Assembly (NCBI GenBank): GCA_023957775.1
Contig: JAMLGR010000017.1
Location: 1 to 64,000, forward strand
Length of the DNA stretch: 64,000 nt
Direction: 5' to 3'
Source: Fimbriimonadaceae bacterium
GTDB lineage: Bacteria > Armatimonadota > Fimbriimonadia > Fimbriimonadales > Fimbriimonadaceae
Shown here in pieces: positions 22,607 to 31,754 of the stretch. Each line of letters starts with the position of its first letter. Position 1 is the stretch's first letter. The notes below the pieces were generated by a model. The model saw only the letters and a program-made list of their open reading frames with translations. It was not told where the DNA came from and ran no database searches. The position numbers and the translations under genes are program-made.

Positions 22607-23548
22607 CTAAGGACGGTTGCCGACGGCCTCTGGATTCGTTTCGGGGTGGTGGCAACGGAATCGTCGATCCTCGATCACGGTTGGCTGGGGATCGATTTCG
22701 AGACAGTCGGCGGCCGCGCGCGGACAGCGGCCCGCGAATCGGCAACCGGGGAAACGCGTGCGGGGATCCGGCAACTCGCCCGGCAACGGGTCGGGGAGCG
22801 TGCGAAGCTTGTCCAGGGTCGGCGCGGACTCGAGGAGCGCCTTGGTGTACGGGTGCCGGGGACTGGTGAAGATCGCCTCGGTCGGCCCCTCCTCCACCAC
22901 CTTGCCCAAGTACATCACCGCGACGCGCGTGGCGAGAAACCGCACCGTCAGCAAGTCGTGCGAAATGTAGAGAAACGAGCATCCGCGACTCGCCTGGACG
23001 TCCCGCAGGAGATTGAGTATCTGCGCGCGAATGCTGAGGTCGAGAGCAGCCGTGGGCTCGTCGCAGATCACCAGAGGCGGTTTGAGGGCGAGCGCACGGC
23101 CGATCGCGACGCGCTGGCGCTGTCCGCCGCTCAACTGGTGGGGATACCGCCCGACGTAGGCGGGATCGAGGCCCACCTCTTGGAAGATCTCCTCGGCAGA
23201 GCCCGATTTGCCCATCACGGAAAGCGGTTCGAGCACGGAGCGGCCCACGCTCCAGCGCGGATCGAGGCTTGCGTAGGGATCCTGCCACACGATTCCCACC
23301 TTTTCGGCGATGCGGCGCGGCGTACCGAGGATGCGCTTCCCGTCCATTTCGAGCCAGCCCGCCGTCAGCGGCTGCAACCCGAGGATCACGCGGGCAAGCG
23401 TCGTCTTCCCACAGCCCGATTCGCCGACCACCGCAAGGGTCTCGCCTCGGTCCACTCGGAGCGAGACGCCGTCGAGGGCCCGAATCACCCCGCCGGGGGC
23501 GGTGAACTCGACGACCGCATCCTCGACCTCGACGAGAGGTGCGCTCAA
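22607..23548 (-). CDS. oligopeptide/dipeptide ABC transporter ATPase (OppF-like), orphan
   Basis: 313 residues. Walker A GESGCGKT, signature HQLSGGQRQR, Walker B LVICDEPTAALD, H-loop ISHD, then the oligo_HPY extension (PYTKALLESAP, PGCRFAGRCPRAAADC). Energises peptide import together with OppA/B/C/D-type partners, none of which is in the window. The TTG start overlaps the nadK stop (TTGA); no other start fits the N-terminus LVEVEDAVVEF. The Cys pattern in the extension is typical of OppD/DppF proteins. Confidence 0.92.
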   Translation of the reverse strand: MSAPLVEVEDAVVEFTAPGGVIRALDGVSLRVDRGETLAVVGESGCGKTTLARVILGLQPLTAGWLEMDGKRILGTPRRIAEKVGIVWQDPYASLDPRWSVGRSVLEPLSVMGKSGSAEEIFQEVGLDPAYVGRYPHQLSGGQRQRVAIGRALALKPPLVICDEPTAALDLSIRAQILNLLRDVQASRGCSFLYISHDLLTVRFLATRVAVMYLGKVVEEGPTEAIFTSPRHPYTKALLESAPTLDKLRTLPDPLPGELPDPRTRFPGCRFAGRCPRAAADCLEIDPQPTVIEDRRFRCHHPETNPEAVGNRP

Positions 23549-24414
23549 GCCTCGCCCCCCCAACCGTCCGGAAGGCGCCTTCCCCACAAGAGGCGCTCTC
23601 GCAGCTTGATGAGGAAGTCGTCCTTTTCCAGCCGGATCAATCGGGTGACCCGGGTCGAGCGACGGACCTTCACGAGGTCCCCGCTCAGCAGGTGCAGCCG
23701 CGTCTGCCCATCTCCGGACAAAATCGCATCGCCCTCGGTTTCGATCGCCAGTTCGACGACGGAGTCCGGACCCAAAACCAAGGGGCGAACGCTCAGGGTG
23801 TGGGGCGCGATCGCCGTCACGAGGATGGCGCGCACGACCGGATCGACGATGGGGCCGCCCGCCGACAGGCTGTATCCGGTCGACCCCGTCGGCGTCGAGA
23901 CCATGACCCCGTCCGCCGGATAGTGCGAGATGTTGCGTCCGTCGACCGTGACCCGGAACGTCATCATGCGGGCCGTCACGTCTCGTTGCAAACTGATCTC
24001 GTTGAGGGAATGGAGGCTGGCGATGACCGAACCCGCGCGCAGGAGTTCGGTGTGGAGCATCATGCGCTCCTCCAGCAGCGCCCGCCCATCGAAGAAGTCG
24101 CTCAGGCAGGCGCCGATCTCCGATCCGGAACACTGGGTCACAAACCCGAAGCGGCCGTAGTAGACGCCCAGAATCGGGGTGCCGCGCTCCGAGCATGCGT
24201 TCGCGGCCCGAATCAGGGTCCCGTCGCCCCCGAAGGTGATCACGAGGTCGGCTTCGGAAAACGCCTCCAAAGCCACGGCATCGACCCCCAGAAGGGAGGC
24301 CGACTCGTGGTCGGCCCCGACGCCGACGCCGCGCGAGATGAGCATCGCGACGGTTTCACGCGCCGCGTCCAGCGCGTCCGACCGCTGATTGTTGACGAGC
24401 AGGTGGATTTGCAA
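23545..24414 (-). CDS. nadK: NAD kinase
   Basis: 289 residues. Phosphorylates NAD+ to NADP+. Motifs in order: LVITFGGDGTLIRAA (GGDGT, catalytic Asp), LHSLNEISL (NE), PTGSTGYSLSAGGPIVDP and ILSGDGQ. Starts with TTG (MQIHLLVNNQRSD), ten bases after the TPR gene's stop. Ends in the TTGA overlap with the OppF-like gene. Confidence 0.95.
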   Translation of the reverse strand: MQIHLLVNNQRSDALDAARETVAMLISRGVGVGADHESASLLGVDAVALEAFSEADLVITFGGDGTLIRAANACSERGTPILGVYYGRFGFVTQCSGSEIGACLSDFFDGRALLEERMMLHTELLRAGSVIASLHSLNEISLQRDVTARMMTFRVTVDGRNISHYPADGVMVSTPTGSTGYSLSAGGPIVDPVVRAILVTAIAPHTLSVRPLVLGPDSVVELAIETEGDAILSGDGQTRLHLLSGDLVKVRRSTRVTRLIRLEKDDFLIKLRERLLWGRRLPDGWGGEA

Positions 24415-24424
24415 TCTGCTGCTC

Positions 24425-25888
24425 TCAGCCCGCCTTCATGCGCGCCAGGTTCTTCCGAATCTCTTCGTTCTCAGGATCGACTTTCGCCCCCTGCTCGAGA
24501 ACCTTGATCGCTTCGGGGCGCTTGTTCGCCTTCTCCAAAACGAGCGCTAGGTTGTTGTACGCGGGACCGAACTTCGAGTCGAGCTGGATGCTGGAGCGGA
24601 ACTCCCCCTCGGCCTCGTCGAGCTTCAACGCCCGCAGTTGGTAGAGGCCCAATCCGTTGTGCGCTTCGGCCTGCGCGGACTTGTCGTACTTCTCCATCAT
24701 CAGCACCTGGCTGTAGTGGTAGCGGGCCCCGTCGTAGTCCTGCCGCTGCCAAAGCGCGTTGGCGAGATTCAACCGAACCCGCGTGTGGGAAGGAACCACG
24801 TGAAGGATCTCCTTCCACTCGTCCACCGCGCGATCGATTTGGCCGGCCTTGGCGCGCGCGGCGGCGAGGCTGATCTTGTAGTTGATCTGATCCGGTGCCA
24901 GCCCGGCGAGTTTCTCGAAGTGGGTCACGGCCTGCTCGTAATCTTCGTTTTGATAGACCAGAAGCCCGAGGTTGTTCAGGGTGTCCAGATCGGTGGGGTT
25001 CAGTTCGAGGGCCTTGTGGTAGGCCTCGTACGCGCCGCGCGGATCGCCCGCCTCGGACCTGAGGACGCCGAGGTTGTACCAAAACGACGCGTCGTTCTGC
25101 ATGGGCTCGCCCAGGGTCTCGTACAAGGCGAGCGCCTCGAGCTTTCGGTTCGAGGCGGTATAGGCGTTGGCCAGCGCCATGGTGAGCGCGGCGTCCTTCT
25201 TGTTCAGGTCGTGCGCACGCTCGAGATAGGGGAGCGCCGTGGCGGTATTGCGAACGCGCAGGTATGCGAACCCCGCGTTGCGGGCGAACGTCGCGTTGTC
25301 CTTCACCAGGTTCGACGCCTTGGCGAACTCGAGTGCCGATTGATCGGCCATCTGCTTGCCTTCGTAGGCCACCCCGAGGTTGTTGTGCACGTAGGGGTCG
25401 TTCGGGCTGAGTTGGGTGGCCCTCGTGTAGGCGCGGATCGCCTCGTCCCAGCTCTTTCGCCGAAGGTGGATGTTGCCGATGTTGTACCAAGGCTCGAACA
25501 TCGACGGCTTCATCTCCGTGATCTGGGTGTACCGGCCGAGCGCCTTGTCGAGCTGGTCCGTGGCGAGGTAGGCGTTCCCAAGATTGTTGATGACCTCGAG
25601 GTCGTCGGGGCGCATGGCGGCCGCCTTTTCGAGGAGGGGGACGGACTCCTTCGCGCGATCGCCGCGGAGGTAGAGGAATCCGAGCCAGGCGAGCACGTCT
25701 TTGTGGTCGGGGTGCTTGGCGTAGAGCTGCTCGAACGCTTCCGTGGCCGCCTGCACGTTGTTGCTTTTGTAGAGGTTGACCGCGTCCACTACCTGGAGCT
25801 GGATCTGGCGCGCGTCCTCCTGCGCAGAGGCCGGCGAACCGGCAAGCGCCAGCGCGCCGACGACGAGGGAAAGCAGGAAGTTCTTCAT
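24425..25888 (-). CDS. tetratricopeptide-repeat protein, exported
   Basis: 487 residues. Residues 1-22 (MKNFLLSLVVGALALAGSPA) are a signal peptide ending SASAQ. The rest is about eleven TPR units of 34 residues (for example NNLGNAYLATDQLDKALGRY, NNLGLLVYQNEDYEQAVTHF and NNLALVLEKANKRPEAIKVL), forming a superhelical binding surface. Likely periplasmic scaffold; partners unknown. An in-frame open stretch continues upstream through purL, but the signal peptide and family fix the start at 25888. Same strand as purL, 23 bases behind it. Confidence 0.93.
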   Translation of the reverse strand: MKNFLLSLVVGALALAGSPASAQEDARQIQLQVVDAVNLYKSNNVQAATEAFEQLYAKHPDHKDVLAWLGFLYLRGDRAKESVPLLEKAAAMRPDDLEVINNLGNAYLATDQLDKALGRYTQITEMKPSMFEPWYNIGNIHLRRKSWDEAIRAYTRATQLSPNDPYVHNNLGVAYEGKQMADQSALEFAKASNLVKDNATFARNAGFAYLRVRNTATALPYLERAHDLNKKDAALTMALANAYTASNRKLEALALYETLGEPMQNDASFWYNLGVLRSEAGDPRGAYEAYHKALELNPTDLDTLNNLGLLVYQNEDYEQAVTHFEKLAGLAPDQINYKISLAAARAKAGQIDRAVDEWKEILHVVPSHTRVRLNLANALWQRQDYDGARYHYSQVLMMEKYDKSAQAEAHNGLGLYQLRALKLDEAEGEFRSSIQLDSKFGPAYNNLALVLEKANKRPEAIKVLEQGAKVDPENEEIRKNLARMKAG

Positions 25889-25911
25889 GACCAATTTCCA
25901 ACCAGCATGAC

Positions 25912-28206
25912 TCATTTTACATAGCCCCCGGATTCGACGACCGGCCCCGACGCCATGAGCGAGGGGATCGCTCCCTGGTACGCGGCGCGCATTCGAACGC
26001 CATCGATCGCGATCGATTGGCCCCGTGCGGCGAGGGCAAGCCCATCTCCCGGAGCGTAGGTGCCGAGGAGTTGCATGGAGAGCCCGTGCCCGGCGCAGAG
26101 CTCCTCCACCTCCTTCAGACGCGCCGGATCGAGCGCCACCAGCGCCCGCCCCGGGATTTCTCCAAAAAAGGCCTCGGTGGCCGATTCGGCGTAGGCGAAG
26201 GCGGGCCCTTCCAGGTTCGCCTCCACGTAGTGTCCGGCCATCGCGATTTCCGCGGCGGCGAACGCTGCGCCGCCTTCCGAAACGTCGTGCGCCGACGCGA
26301 CGAGTCCCCGGGTCGCGAGCGCCTCGAGGAACCGGTGGAGACGCACCTCCCCTTCCAGGAAGGGTGGTACCGGCAGTCCATCCTCCTGCCCGCAGACCAG
26401 GGCGGCAAATGCGCTGGCGCCAAGACCACCCTGCCGCACCTCGACTTCGGGAACGGAGAGCAGCGCCAGCGCGCCCTGGCCCACGGGGGGCGCCAGGCGC
26501 AGCGCCTGATCGACGTCCTCGATCACACCCAACATCCCTATGAGCGGTGTCGGCGGAATCTCGCCGCGGTCGCTCTGGTTGTAGAAGCTGACGTTGCCGC
26601 TGATCACGGGCGTCCCCAGCGCTTCTGCCGCCTTGGCGATGCCTTGGACCGACTCCCGGAACTGCCAGAACACTTCTGGATTCTGCGGATTTCCGTAGTT
26701 GAGGCCGTCGGTGACGGCCCTGGGCCGCGCGCCGGTGCACGCGACGTTCCGCGCCGCCTCGCACACGACCAGCTGCCCCCCCACGAAGGGATCGAGGCGC
26801 ACGACGCGCTCGTTCCCGTCGAGGGTCAGTGCCAGCCCGCGCTGCGTTCCACGCGGGGCAAGCACGGCGGCGTCGGCGGAGCCGGGGCCGGCGGCCGTTT
26901 GCGTCTGCACGTCTTGGTCGTACTGCTCGTACACCCATCGCTTGCTCGCAAGGCTCGGATGCGCGAGCAGCTCCACCAGGGCTTCCGCGGGATCCCGGTT
27001 GGGGAGCGTCCGCGGATCGAACCGCTGGGCGTCGCGGTGGCTTTGGGGTTCTGTCGCCTCGGCCTCGTAGGTCGGACATCGATCGGCCAGCAGCTCCGCG
27101 GACACGCTGGCTTCGACGTGGCCGTGGCGGGTGACGACCGTGAGCGGCTCGGCGGTCACGTGCCCGATCACCACTGCGGGAACGCCCCACTTCTCGAAGA
27201 TCGCGATGACCTCGCCCTCGCGGCCACGGCTGGCGACCGCGAGCATCCGCTCCTGGCTTTCCGAGAGCATGAGTTCGTAGCCGCTCATGTCGCTCTCGCG
27301 CATGGGCACCAGGTCCAGATCGACCTTCATCCCCACGCCGCCTTTGGCGGACATCTCGATCGTGGAGCACGTCAGCCCCGCGGCGCCCATGTCTTGGATA
27401 GCGACGATGGCTCCGGTCGCGAGCGCCTCCAGCGTGGCCTCGATGAGCTGCTTCTCGGCGAAGGGGTCTCCGATCTGGACGTTCGGGCGCTTGGACTCGC
27501 CTTCCTCGTCCAAGGTATCGCTGGCGAACGTCGCGCCGTGGATCCCGTCGCGGCCCGTCGCAGACCCGAGATAGAGCACCGGGTTGCCCTCGCCGGCCGC
27601 TCCGGACGTGGTGAGCTCCTCGTGGCGCAGCAGCCCGACGCACATCGCGTTGACCAGCGGGTTGCCGCTGTAATCGCGATGGAAGGCGACTTCGCCGCCC
27701 ACGGTGGGAACGCCCACGCAGTTGCCGTAACCCGCGATGCCAGCGACGACGTGATCGAAAAGGTACCGGTTGCGGCGCACGACGTCGGGGGGCGCTTCCC
27801 CGTCGCGGATGGGCCCGAAGCGAAGCGAGTTCAGCGACGCGATCGGGCGGGCTCCCATCGTCAGGATGTCGCGGATGATCCCGCCGACCCCGGTCGCAGC
27901 TCCCTGGTAGGGTTCGACCGCCGACGGATGGTTGTGGGATTCGACCTTCATGGTGACGGCCAGGCCGTCGCCGATGTCCACGACCCCGGCGTTCTCAAAG
28001 CCCTGGCCCTCGAGCGCTTCCTTGTACTTGGCGAACGCCGCGAGCACGGGGCGCGAATACTTGTAGCCGCAGTGTTCGCTCCACATCACGGCGAACATGC
28101 CCAATTCGGTGTAGGAGGGCTCGCGGCCCAGCAGTTCGAGGATCAGCGAGTACTCGCCGGTCGTGAGTCCCATCGACGTGTACACTTCGGGAGTGATGGC
28201 GGGCAT
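25912..28206 (-). CDS. purL: phosphoribosylformylglycinamidine synthase subunit PurL
   Basis: 764-residue small-type PurL that converts FGAR to FGAM in purine synthesis, working with PurS and PurQ (not in the window). Signatures: [58 protein letters not shown] and the C-terminal ATP-binding half ([20 protein letters not shown]). Family length is about 740. The ATG at 28206 is chosen because a perfect TATAAT ends seven bases before it. Confidence 0.95.
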   Translation of the reverse strand: MPAITPEVYTSMGLTTGEYSLILELLGREPSYTELGMFAVMWSEHCGYKYSRPVLAAFAKYKEALEGQGFENAGVVDIGDGLAVTMKVESHNHPSAVEPYQGAATGVGGIIRDILTMGARPIASLNSLRFGPIRDGEAPPDVVRRNRYLFDHVVAGIAGYGNCVGVPTVGGEVAFHRDYSGNPLVNAMCVGLLRHEELTTSGAAGEGNPVLYLGSATGRDGIHGATFASDTLDEEGESKRPNVQIGDPFAEKQLIEATLEALATGAIVAIQDMGAAGLTCSTIEMSAKGGVGMKVDLDLVPMRESDMSGYELMLSESQERMLAVASRGREGEVIAIFEKWGVPAVVIGHVTAEPLTVVTRHGHVEASVSAELLADRCPTYEAEATEPQSHRDAQRFDPRTLPNRDPAEALVELLAHPSLASKRWVYEQYDQDVQTQTAAGPGSADAAVLAPRGTQRGLALTLDGNERVVRLDPFVGGQLVVCEAARNVACTGARPRAVTDGLNYGNPQNPEVFWQFRESVQGIAKAAEALGTPVISGNVSFYNQSDRGEIPPTPLIGMLGVIEDVDQALRLAPPVGQGALALLSVPEVEVRQGGLGASAFAALVCGQEDGLPVPPFLEGEVRLHRFLEALATRGLVASAHDVSEGGAAFAAAEIAMAGHYVEANLEGPAFAYAESATEAFFGEIPGRALVALDPARLKEVEELCAGHGLSMQLLGTYAPGDGLALAARGQSIAIDGVRMRAAYQGAIPSLMASGPVVESGGYVK

Positions 28207-28213
28207 CGGACCG

Positions 28214-28219
28214 ATTATA
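28214..28219 (-). promoter_or_regulatory. -10 box TATAAT for purL
   Basis: Perfect TATAAT, seven bases, then the purL ATG. It also lies inside the 5' end of the longest form of the divergent lipoprotein gene, so the two start regions interleave. Confidence 0.6.
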
Positions 28220-28234
28220 TCCGCCGGCAGGGTC

Positions 28235-28663
28235 GTGTTCCTCGGGGGCGTGTTGGCGCTGGTCTTGCTCGCCTGCTCGCGCTCGGGCCCGACGTTCCAG
28301 TGGGAGGGAACGTGGCGCGGCCAGCGCCCGATTCCCAACGCGGGGGACAACCCGACGGTCGCCGCCACCTTGGGGCGCGTCGAGGTGACGCTTCACCCCA
28401 ACGGCACCTTCGACCTCTTCGAGGCGGGACTCCCCAAGTCCGGATCGTTCCACGTCCACGAAGGCATCGCCCTGCTCAAGGTCGACCGCTTCCTCGATCG
28501 ACCGATCGCCGACCAGGGGTCCGCGGCAGAGGCGATGAACGAGGAACTTCGATTGACGCCCCTCGAAGACGGGGCGCTCCTCTACTCGGATCCGCGCGGT
28601 TTCGACCGCGAACCGATCCGCCTCGAGAGGCTCTCTGCAACCCCTCCCGACACGAAGTCGTAA
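28235..28663 (+). CDS. hypothetical lipoprotein
   Basis: 142 residues from the GTG at 28235; ATG at 28196 is possible but would overlap purL's promoter and start. The N-terminus [14 protein letters not shown] is a lipoprotein signal with Cys at about 14. The body resembles small secreted beta domains: [28 protein letters not shown] and [16 protein letters not shown], reminiscent of lipocalin-like domains that score how a value differs from a model. No firm family. Divergent from purL; lemA follows 39 bases on. Confidence 0.7.
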   Translation: MFLGGVLALVLLACSRSGPTFQWEGTWRGQRPIPNAGDNPTVAATLGRVEVTLHPNGTFDLFEAGLPKSGSFHVHEGIALLKVDRFLDRPIADQGSAAEAMNEELRLTPLEDGALLYSDPRGFDREPIRLERLSATPPDTKS

Positions 28664-28702
28664 CCCATTCCAGCCCTTGCAGGGCAGGAGTAACCGCACA
28701 CT

Positions 28703-29251
28703 ATGATTTGGGTCTTGATCGCGATCCTCGCCGTCGTGCTCTTCGCGAGCATCGGCATCTACAACGGCCTCGTCTCCCTCCGCCAGCAGACCTCGAACGC
28801 CTGGGGCCAGATCGACGTGCAGCTCAAACGCCGCTACGACCTGATTCCAAACCTGGTCGAGACGGTGAAAGGCTACATGAAGCACGAGCAGGACACCCTG
28901 GAGAAGGTCATCCAGGCCCGCAACACGGCGCTCAGCGCGACCGGTGTCAAGGAGAAGGCGGCCGCGGAGAACCAGGTGGCCATGGCGCTCGGCGGCGTCT
29001 TCGCGTTGGCGGAGGCCTACCCCGATCTGAAGGCCAACCAGAACATGCTCACCCTGCAGGAAGAGCTTCGCAGCACCGAAAATAAGATCTCGTTCGCACG
29101 GCAGTACTACAACGACATCGTCACGGCGTACAACACCAAGACCGAGCAGTTTCCGTCGAGCATCTTCGCCGCCGCGGGAGGATTCAAGCCGAAGGAGCTG
29201 TTCGAGATCGAGGACGCGACGCAGCGAGAACCGGTACAGGTGAAGTTCTAG
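28703..29251 (+). CDS. lemA: LemA family protein
   Basis: 182 residues. One N-terminal transmembrane helix (MIWVLIAILAVVLFASIGIY) and then the LemA helical domain: VSLRQQTSNAWGQIDVQLKR, RYDLIPNLVETVKGYMKHE, EELRSTENKISFARQYYND and VTAYNT. LemA proteins are of unknown biochemical role, often in operons with TPM-domain or membrane proteins. A 57-codon membrane gene follows 30 bases downstream. Ribosome-binding AGGAG lies 13 bases before the ATG. Confidence 0.95.
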   Translation: MIWVLIAILAVVLFASIGIYNGLVSLRQQTSNAWGQIDVQLKRRYDLIPNLVETVKGYMKHEQDTLEKVIQARNTALSATGVKEKAAAENQVAMALGGVFALAEAYPDLKANQNMLTLQEELRSTENKISFARQYYNDIVTAYNTKTEQFPSSIFAAAGGFKPKELFEIEDATQREPVQVKF

Positions 29252-29281
29252 ATTCGGCCGTCGATCGGGAATAACTCCGAC

Positions 29282-29455
29282 ATGGCCTTGTTGATCGTGC
29301 TCTACACCTTGTGCGCCGTGGTCTTCTACAAGTGGCTGACGGCCACGGCCGGCGAAGCCGAAACGGGTTGGGACGAAGCGACCCATCCCGCGGCGCCCAG
29401 CGCCGAGGTGTACGAGCTGTTCCCCGCCGAGCAGACCGGCCGCAAAGCCGCCTGA
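29282..29455 (+). CDS. 57-residue small membrane protein after lemA
   Basis: ATG-started ORF: an N-terminal helix MALLIVLYTLCAVVFYKWLT, then an acidic tail with TGWDEATHPAAPSAEVYELF and ending GRKAA. Codon use is like its neighbours, with GC-rich third positions. It probably follows lemA in the same transcript. No homologue recognised. It ends where a duplicated hairpin repeat begins. Confidence 0.5.
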   Translation: MALLIVLYTLCAVVFYKWLTATAGEAETGWDEATHPAAPSAEVYELFPAEQTGRKAA

Positions 29456-29462
29456 CGTCAGG

Positions 29463-29715
29463 CTGCCCCTGGGAGTGCGCGAGCTTGCTCGTCGCCCTGT
29501 CCACGAGCGGCTTGCCGCGAGTTCCGTCTGCCGAGCAAGCTCGGCTGGGAAGGGCGGCGCGCGAGCGCGCGCACTCCCACACGCTTTGCGCCGGGGGCTG
29601 CCCCTGGGAGTGCGCGAGCTTGCTCGTCGCCCTGTCCACGAGCGGCTTGCCGCGAGTTCCGTCGGCCGAGCAAGCTCGGCTGGGAAGGGCGGCGCGCGAG
29701 CGCGCGCACTCCCAG
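29463..29715. repeat. two copies of a 118-bp hairpin-forming element
   Basis: Copies at 29463-29580 and 29598-29715, 135 bases apart, differ at one position by eye. Each begins CCCCTGGGAGTGCGCG and ends with the near inverse CGCGCACTCCCA(G); inside are GAGCTTGCTCG and its inverse CGAGCAAGCTC. Each copy can fold into a long branched hairpin. No ORF of its own; it fills the convergent gap between the lemA unit and the 29730 gene. Confidence 0.9.
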
Positions 29716-29729
29716 GGGGACCCTGGGCG

Positions 29730-30794
29730 TCAACAGGCGTTGGCGGCTTGCTTGCGCGCGTTCCGCGCGCGCTGGATCGCCTCTTCGTCCACCGCGCGCT
29801 CGAACGACCGAAATCCCGCCAGCGCGAATCCGTGCTTGGCCGCGAGCCGCAGCGTCTCTTCCACCTGCTCGACCGATACGTCCTTCCCGAGCGTGAAGCT
29901 CTCGGGCCGATCGTCCAGCGCGAGCATCATCGTTTCGCTCATGCACGCGTAAGCCGTCTTGGGCGGGAAGCCGAAGTCGAAACCGAACTCCACGTCCCCC
30001 GGCACGCTTACCACGCCGCCTTCGATGACCAGCACGTCCGGACGCTCCCTGCCGACGCGCACCGAGACGTCTCGGGGGCGGGCCACGTCGCAGACGATGC
30101 ACCCCGGCTTCAGATGCTCCGGAAGAATGACCGCCGCGTCGCTCGAAGTCACGGTGATGATGGCGTCCGCCTCACGGATGCGGGCGATGTCCGTGGTCGC
30201 CTCGGCACCCTCCACCTGCTCGGCGGCGGCGCGGGTACGATCCAAGTCGCGGCCGATGAGAATCGTGCGGGCAAACCGCCGCCCGAGGACGATCGCGCAC
30301 GTCTTGCCGATCGATCCCGTGGCGCCGACGACCGCCAGAACGCTCGCGCCAGGGTCGATTCCGAGCAGTTCGCACGCGTGGAGCGTGCCCTCGATCGCGG
30401 TGGCCGTCGTGTAGCTGTTGCCGGTCGTGACGGCGAGGGGCGTGCGCTGCGCGATCGTGATGCCTCCGTCGCCCACGACGCTGGTGAAGGCGCCGAGGCC
30501 GATGATCTGCGCGCCCAGCCCTTCCGCCAACTTGCAGCACTCTCCGATGCGCTTGTAGACGAACTCGAGAGGCAGCGTCGTCATCTGCTTGGGGGTCAGC
30601 GGACACCCGATGAACCAGCCGACCGTCTCCGCACCGGTGATGGACCGAACGCCCCGTATCTCGCTGACCACGATGGGATGCTTGCGTTTGAGGATCGCCT
30701 CGATCAGGCGCTCCGGCAGGTAGCGGAAGATCGGGTATTTCCGCGCGGCGGACCGCGGGGTCAGCGGGTGCACGATGAAGGCGAATTTGGTCAA
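29730..30794 (-). CDS. COG5322-type NAD(P)-dependent dehydrogenase/acyl reductase-like protein
   Basis: 354 residues. An N-terminal region (KFAFIVHPLTPRSAARKYP) is followed by a helical domain with LGAQIIGLGAFTSVVGDGG and LAVTTGNSYTTATAIEG, then a Rossmann fold starting LAVVGATGSIGKTCAIVLG. These match the predicted amino-acid dehydrogenase family that includes cyanobacterial acyl-ACP reductase (GGFSSI, TTGNxxTA, GATGxIG). Function here is unproven. TTG start with GGAGA eight bases upstream. Lies 21 bases after the quinate-dehydrogenase-like gene; the two probably share a transcript. Confidence 0.8.
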   Translation of the reverse strand: MTKFAFIVHPLTPRSAARKYPIFRYLPERLIEAILKRKHPIVVSEIRGVRSITGAETVGWFIGCPLTPKQMTTLPLEFVYKRIGECCKLAEGLGAQIIGLGAFTSVVGDGGITIAQRTPLAVTTGNSYTTATAIEGTLHACELLGIDPGASVLAVVGATGSIGKTCAIVLGRRFARTILIGRDLDRTRAAAEQVEGAEATTDIARIREADAIITVTSSDAAVILPEHLKPGCIVCDVARPRDVSVRVGRERPDVLVIEGGVVSVPGDVEFGFDFGFPPKTAYACMSETMMLALDDRPESFTLGKDVSVEQVEETLRLAAKHGFALAGFRSFERAVDEEAIQRARNARKQAANAC

Positions 30795-30815
30795 ATCGCG
30801 GGCTCTCCGGTGAAC

Positions 30816-31745
30816 CTAAAAGGTTCCCGACTGTACCTCAGGCTTTGCCAACTCCAGCACGTTCGGCTTCCATCCGAGAAGCTCCAGGGCCTCGAGGTAG
30901 TCCGACTCCGACAACGCTTCCGGGCGCTTTCCAAGCGCGGCGACGAGCACCCCTTCCATGACGTTGGTGGCGAACGTCTCGCCCCCCATCACGGGCGTCG
31001 TCGTGATCACCCGGCTCACTCCCGCCCCGGCCAGCCACTCGAGGTCCGCCTTCCGCAGCGTCTGAGTCAAGATGGTCTTTCCCGTCAAGTCGTCGGGCGC
31101 GTACCGCTTGATGAAGTGCCAGTCCCCGCAAATCAGCTCTGCTTCCCGGAAGGCCCACTCGAACTTGGGCGTGCGGGAGTCCTGCTTCTCGCCCGTCGGA
31201 TAGAACCACTTGAAGGGCAACCGGGTGATCAGAGGCAGCGACAAGGCGCCGATCCACTTCACCGTGCGGTAGCTGCGCACCCGGATCGGCACGCCGATCG
31301 CGAACATCAGATCGCCGAAGACCGTGTCCGCACCGGCCTCCACCAAGGCCTGAGCCATGCCGAATCGGTCGACCGCCGACACGAGCAGGACCTTCAGGCC
31401 TTGAAACGCGACCGTCCCTTCGCGTCGGAGCGTCCGGATCGTTTCGCGCTCCAGCGTGTGCTTCAGGCCCGATCCATCGACGACGGGGGTGGTCTTGGCC
31501 CCCGCCACCAGCTTCGCGATCTGGCGAAACGTGTAGCGCTTCTCTCCCACGACGACGTAAAGATCGGCTCCGCCGATTCCCAACGCGTCGACCTTGCCGT
31601 CCAGTTCGGTGAACAACGCGGCGAACTTGTCGAGATCGCCGTCGGTGCCGCGGCGTTCGATGCGGAAAGCGTGGCCCAACACCTCGACCTCGTGGACTTT
31701 GTCGCGCTTGCTCGAACCGAGACTCACAGAGACGACGTGCTTCAC
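30816..31745 (-). CDS. quinate 5-dehydrogenase-like protein
   Basis: 309 residues. The N-terminus KHVVSVSLGSSKRDKVHEVE and segments TPVVDGSGLKHTLER, VSAVDRFGMAQALVEAGAD, FGDLMFAIGVP and TNVMEGVLVAA match proteins often labelled quinate 5-dehydrogenase in Firmicutes and Chloroflexi; the label rests on weak evidence. I see no classic Rossmann GxGxxG, so the enzymatic name should be treated with caution. GTG start, nine bases after ridA. Precedes the acyl-reductase-like gene. Confidence 0.7.
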   Translation of the reverse strand: MKHVVSVSLGSSKRDKVHEVEVLGHAFRIERRGTDGDLDKFAALFTELDGKVDALGIGGADLYVVVGEKRYTFRQIAKLVAGAKTTPVVDGSGLKHTLERETIRTLRREGTVAFQGLKVLLVSAVDRFGMAQALVEAGADTVFGDLMFAIGVPIRVRSYRTVKWIGALSLPLITRLPFKWFYPTGEKQDSRTPKFEWAFREAELICGDWHFIKRYAPDDLTGKTILTQTLRKADLEWLAGAGVSRVITTTPVMGGETFATNVMEGVLVAALGKRPEALSESDYLEALELLGWKPNVLELAKPEVQSGTF

Positions 31746-31754
31746 GGCTTCACC

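Noticed and set aside
25889-27643. Open frame extending the TPR protein to over 1000 residues
   Set aside because: The extension overlaps purL on the same strand in another frame, and a clear signal peptide starts at 25888.
26017-29085. Plus-strand open frame of about 1000 codons opposite purL
   Set aside because: Antisense shadow of purL; no recognisable motif and it runs through the lemA start in the wrong frame.
30815-30830. Terminator between the two putative dehydrogenase genes
   Set aside because: Only a short AACCTAAAAGGTT palindrome with no T-run; too weak to call.
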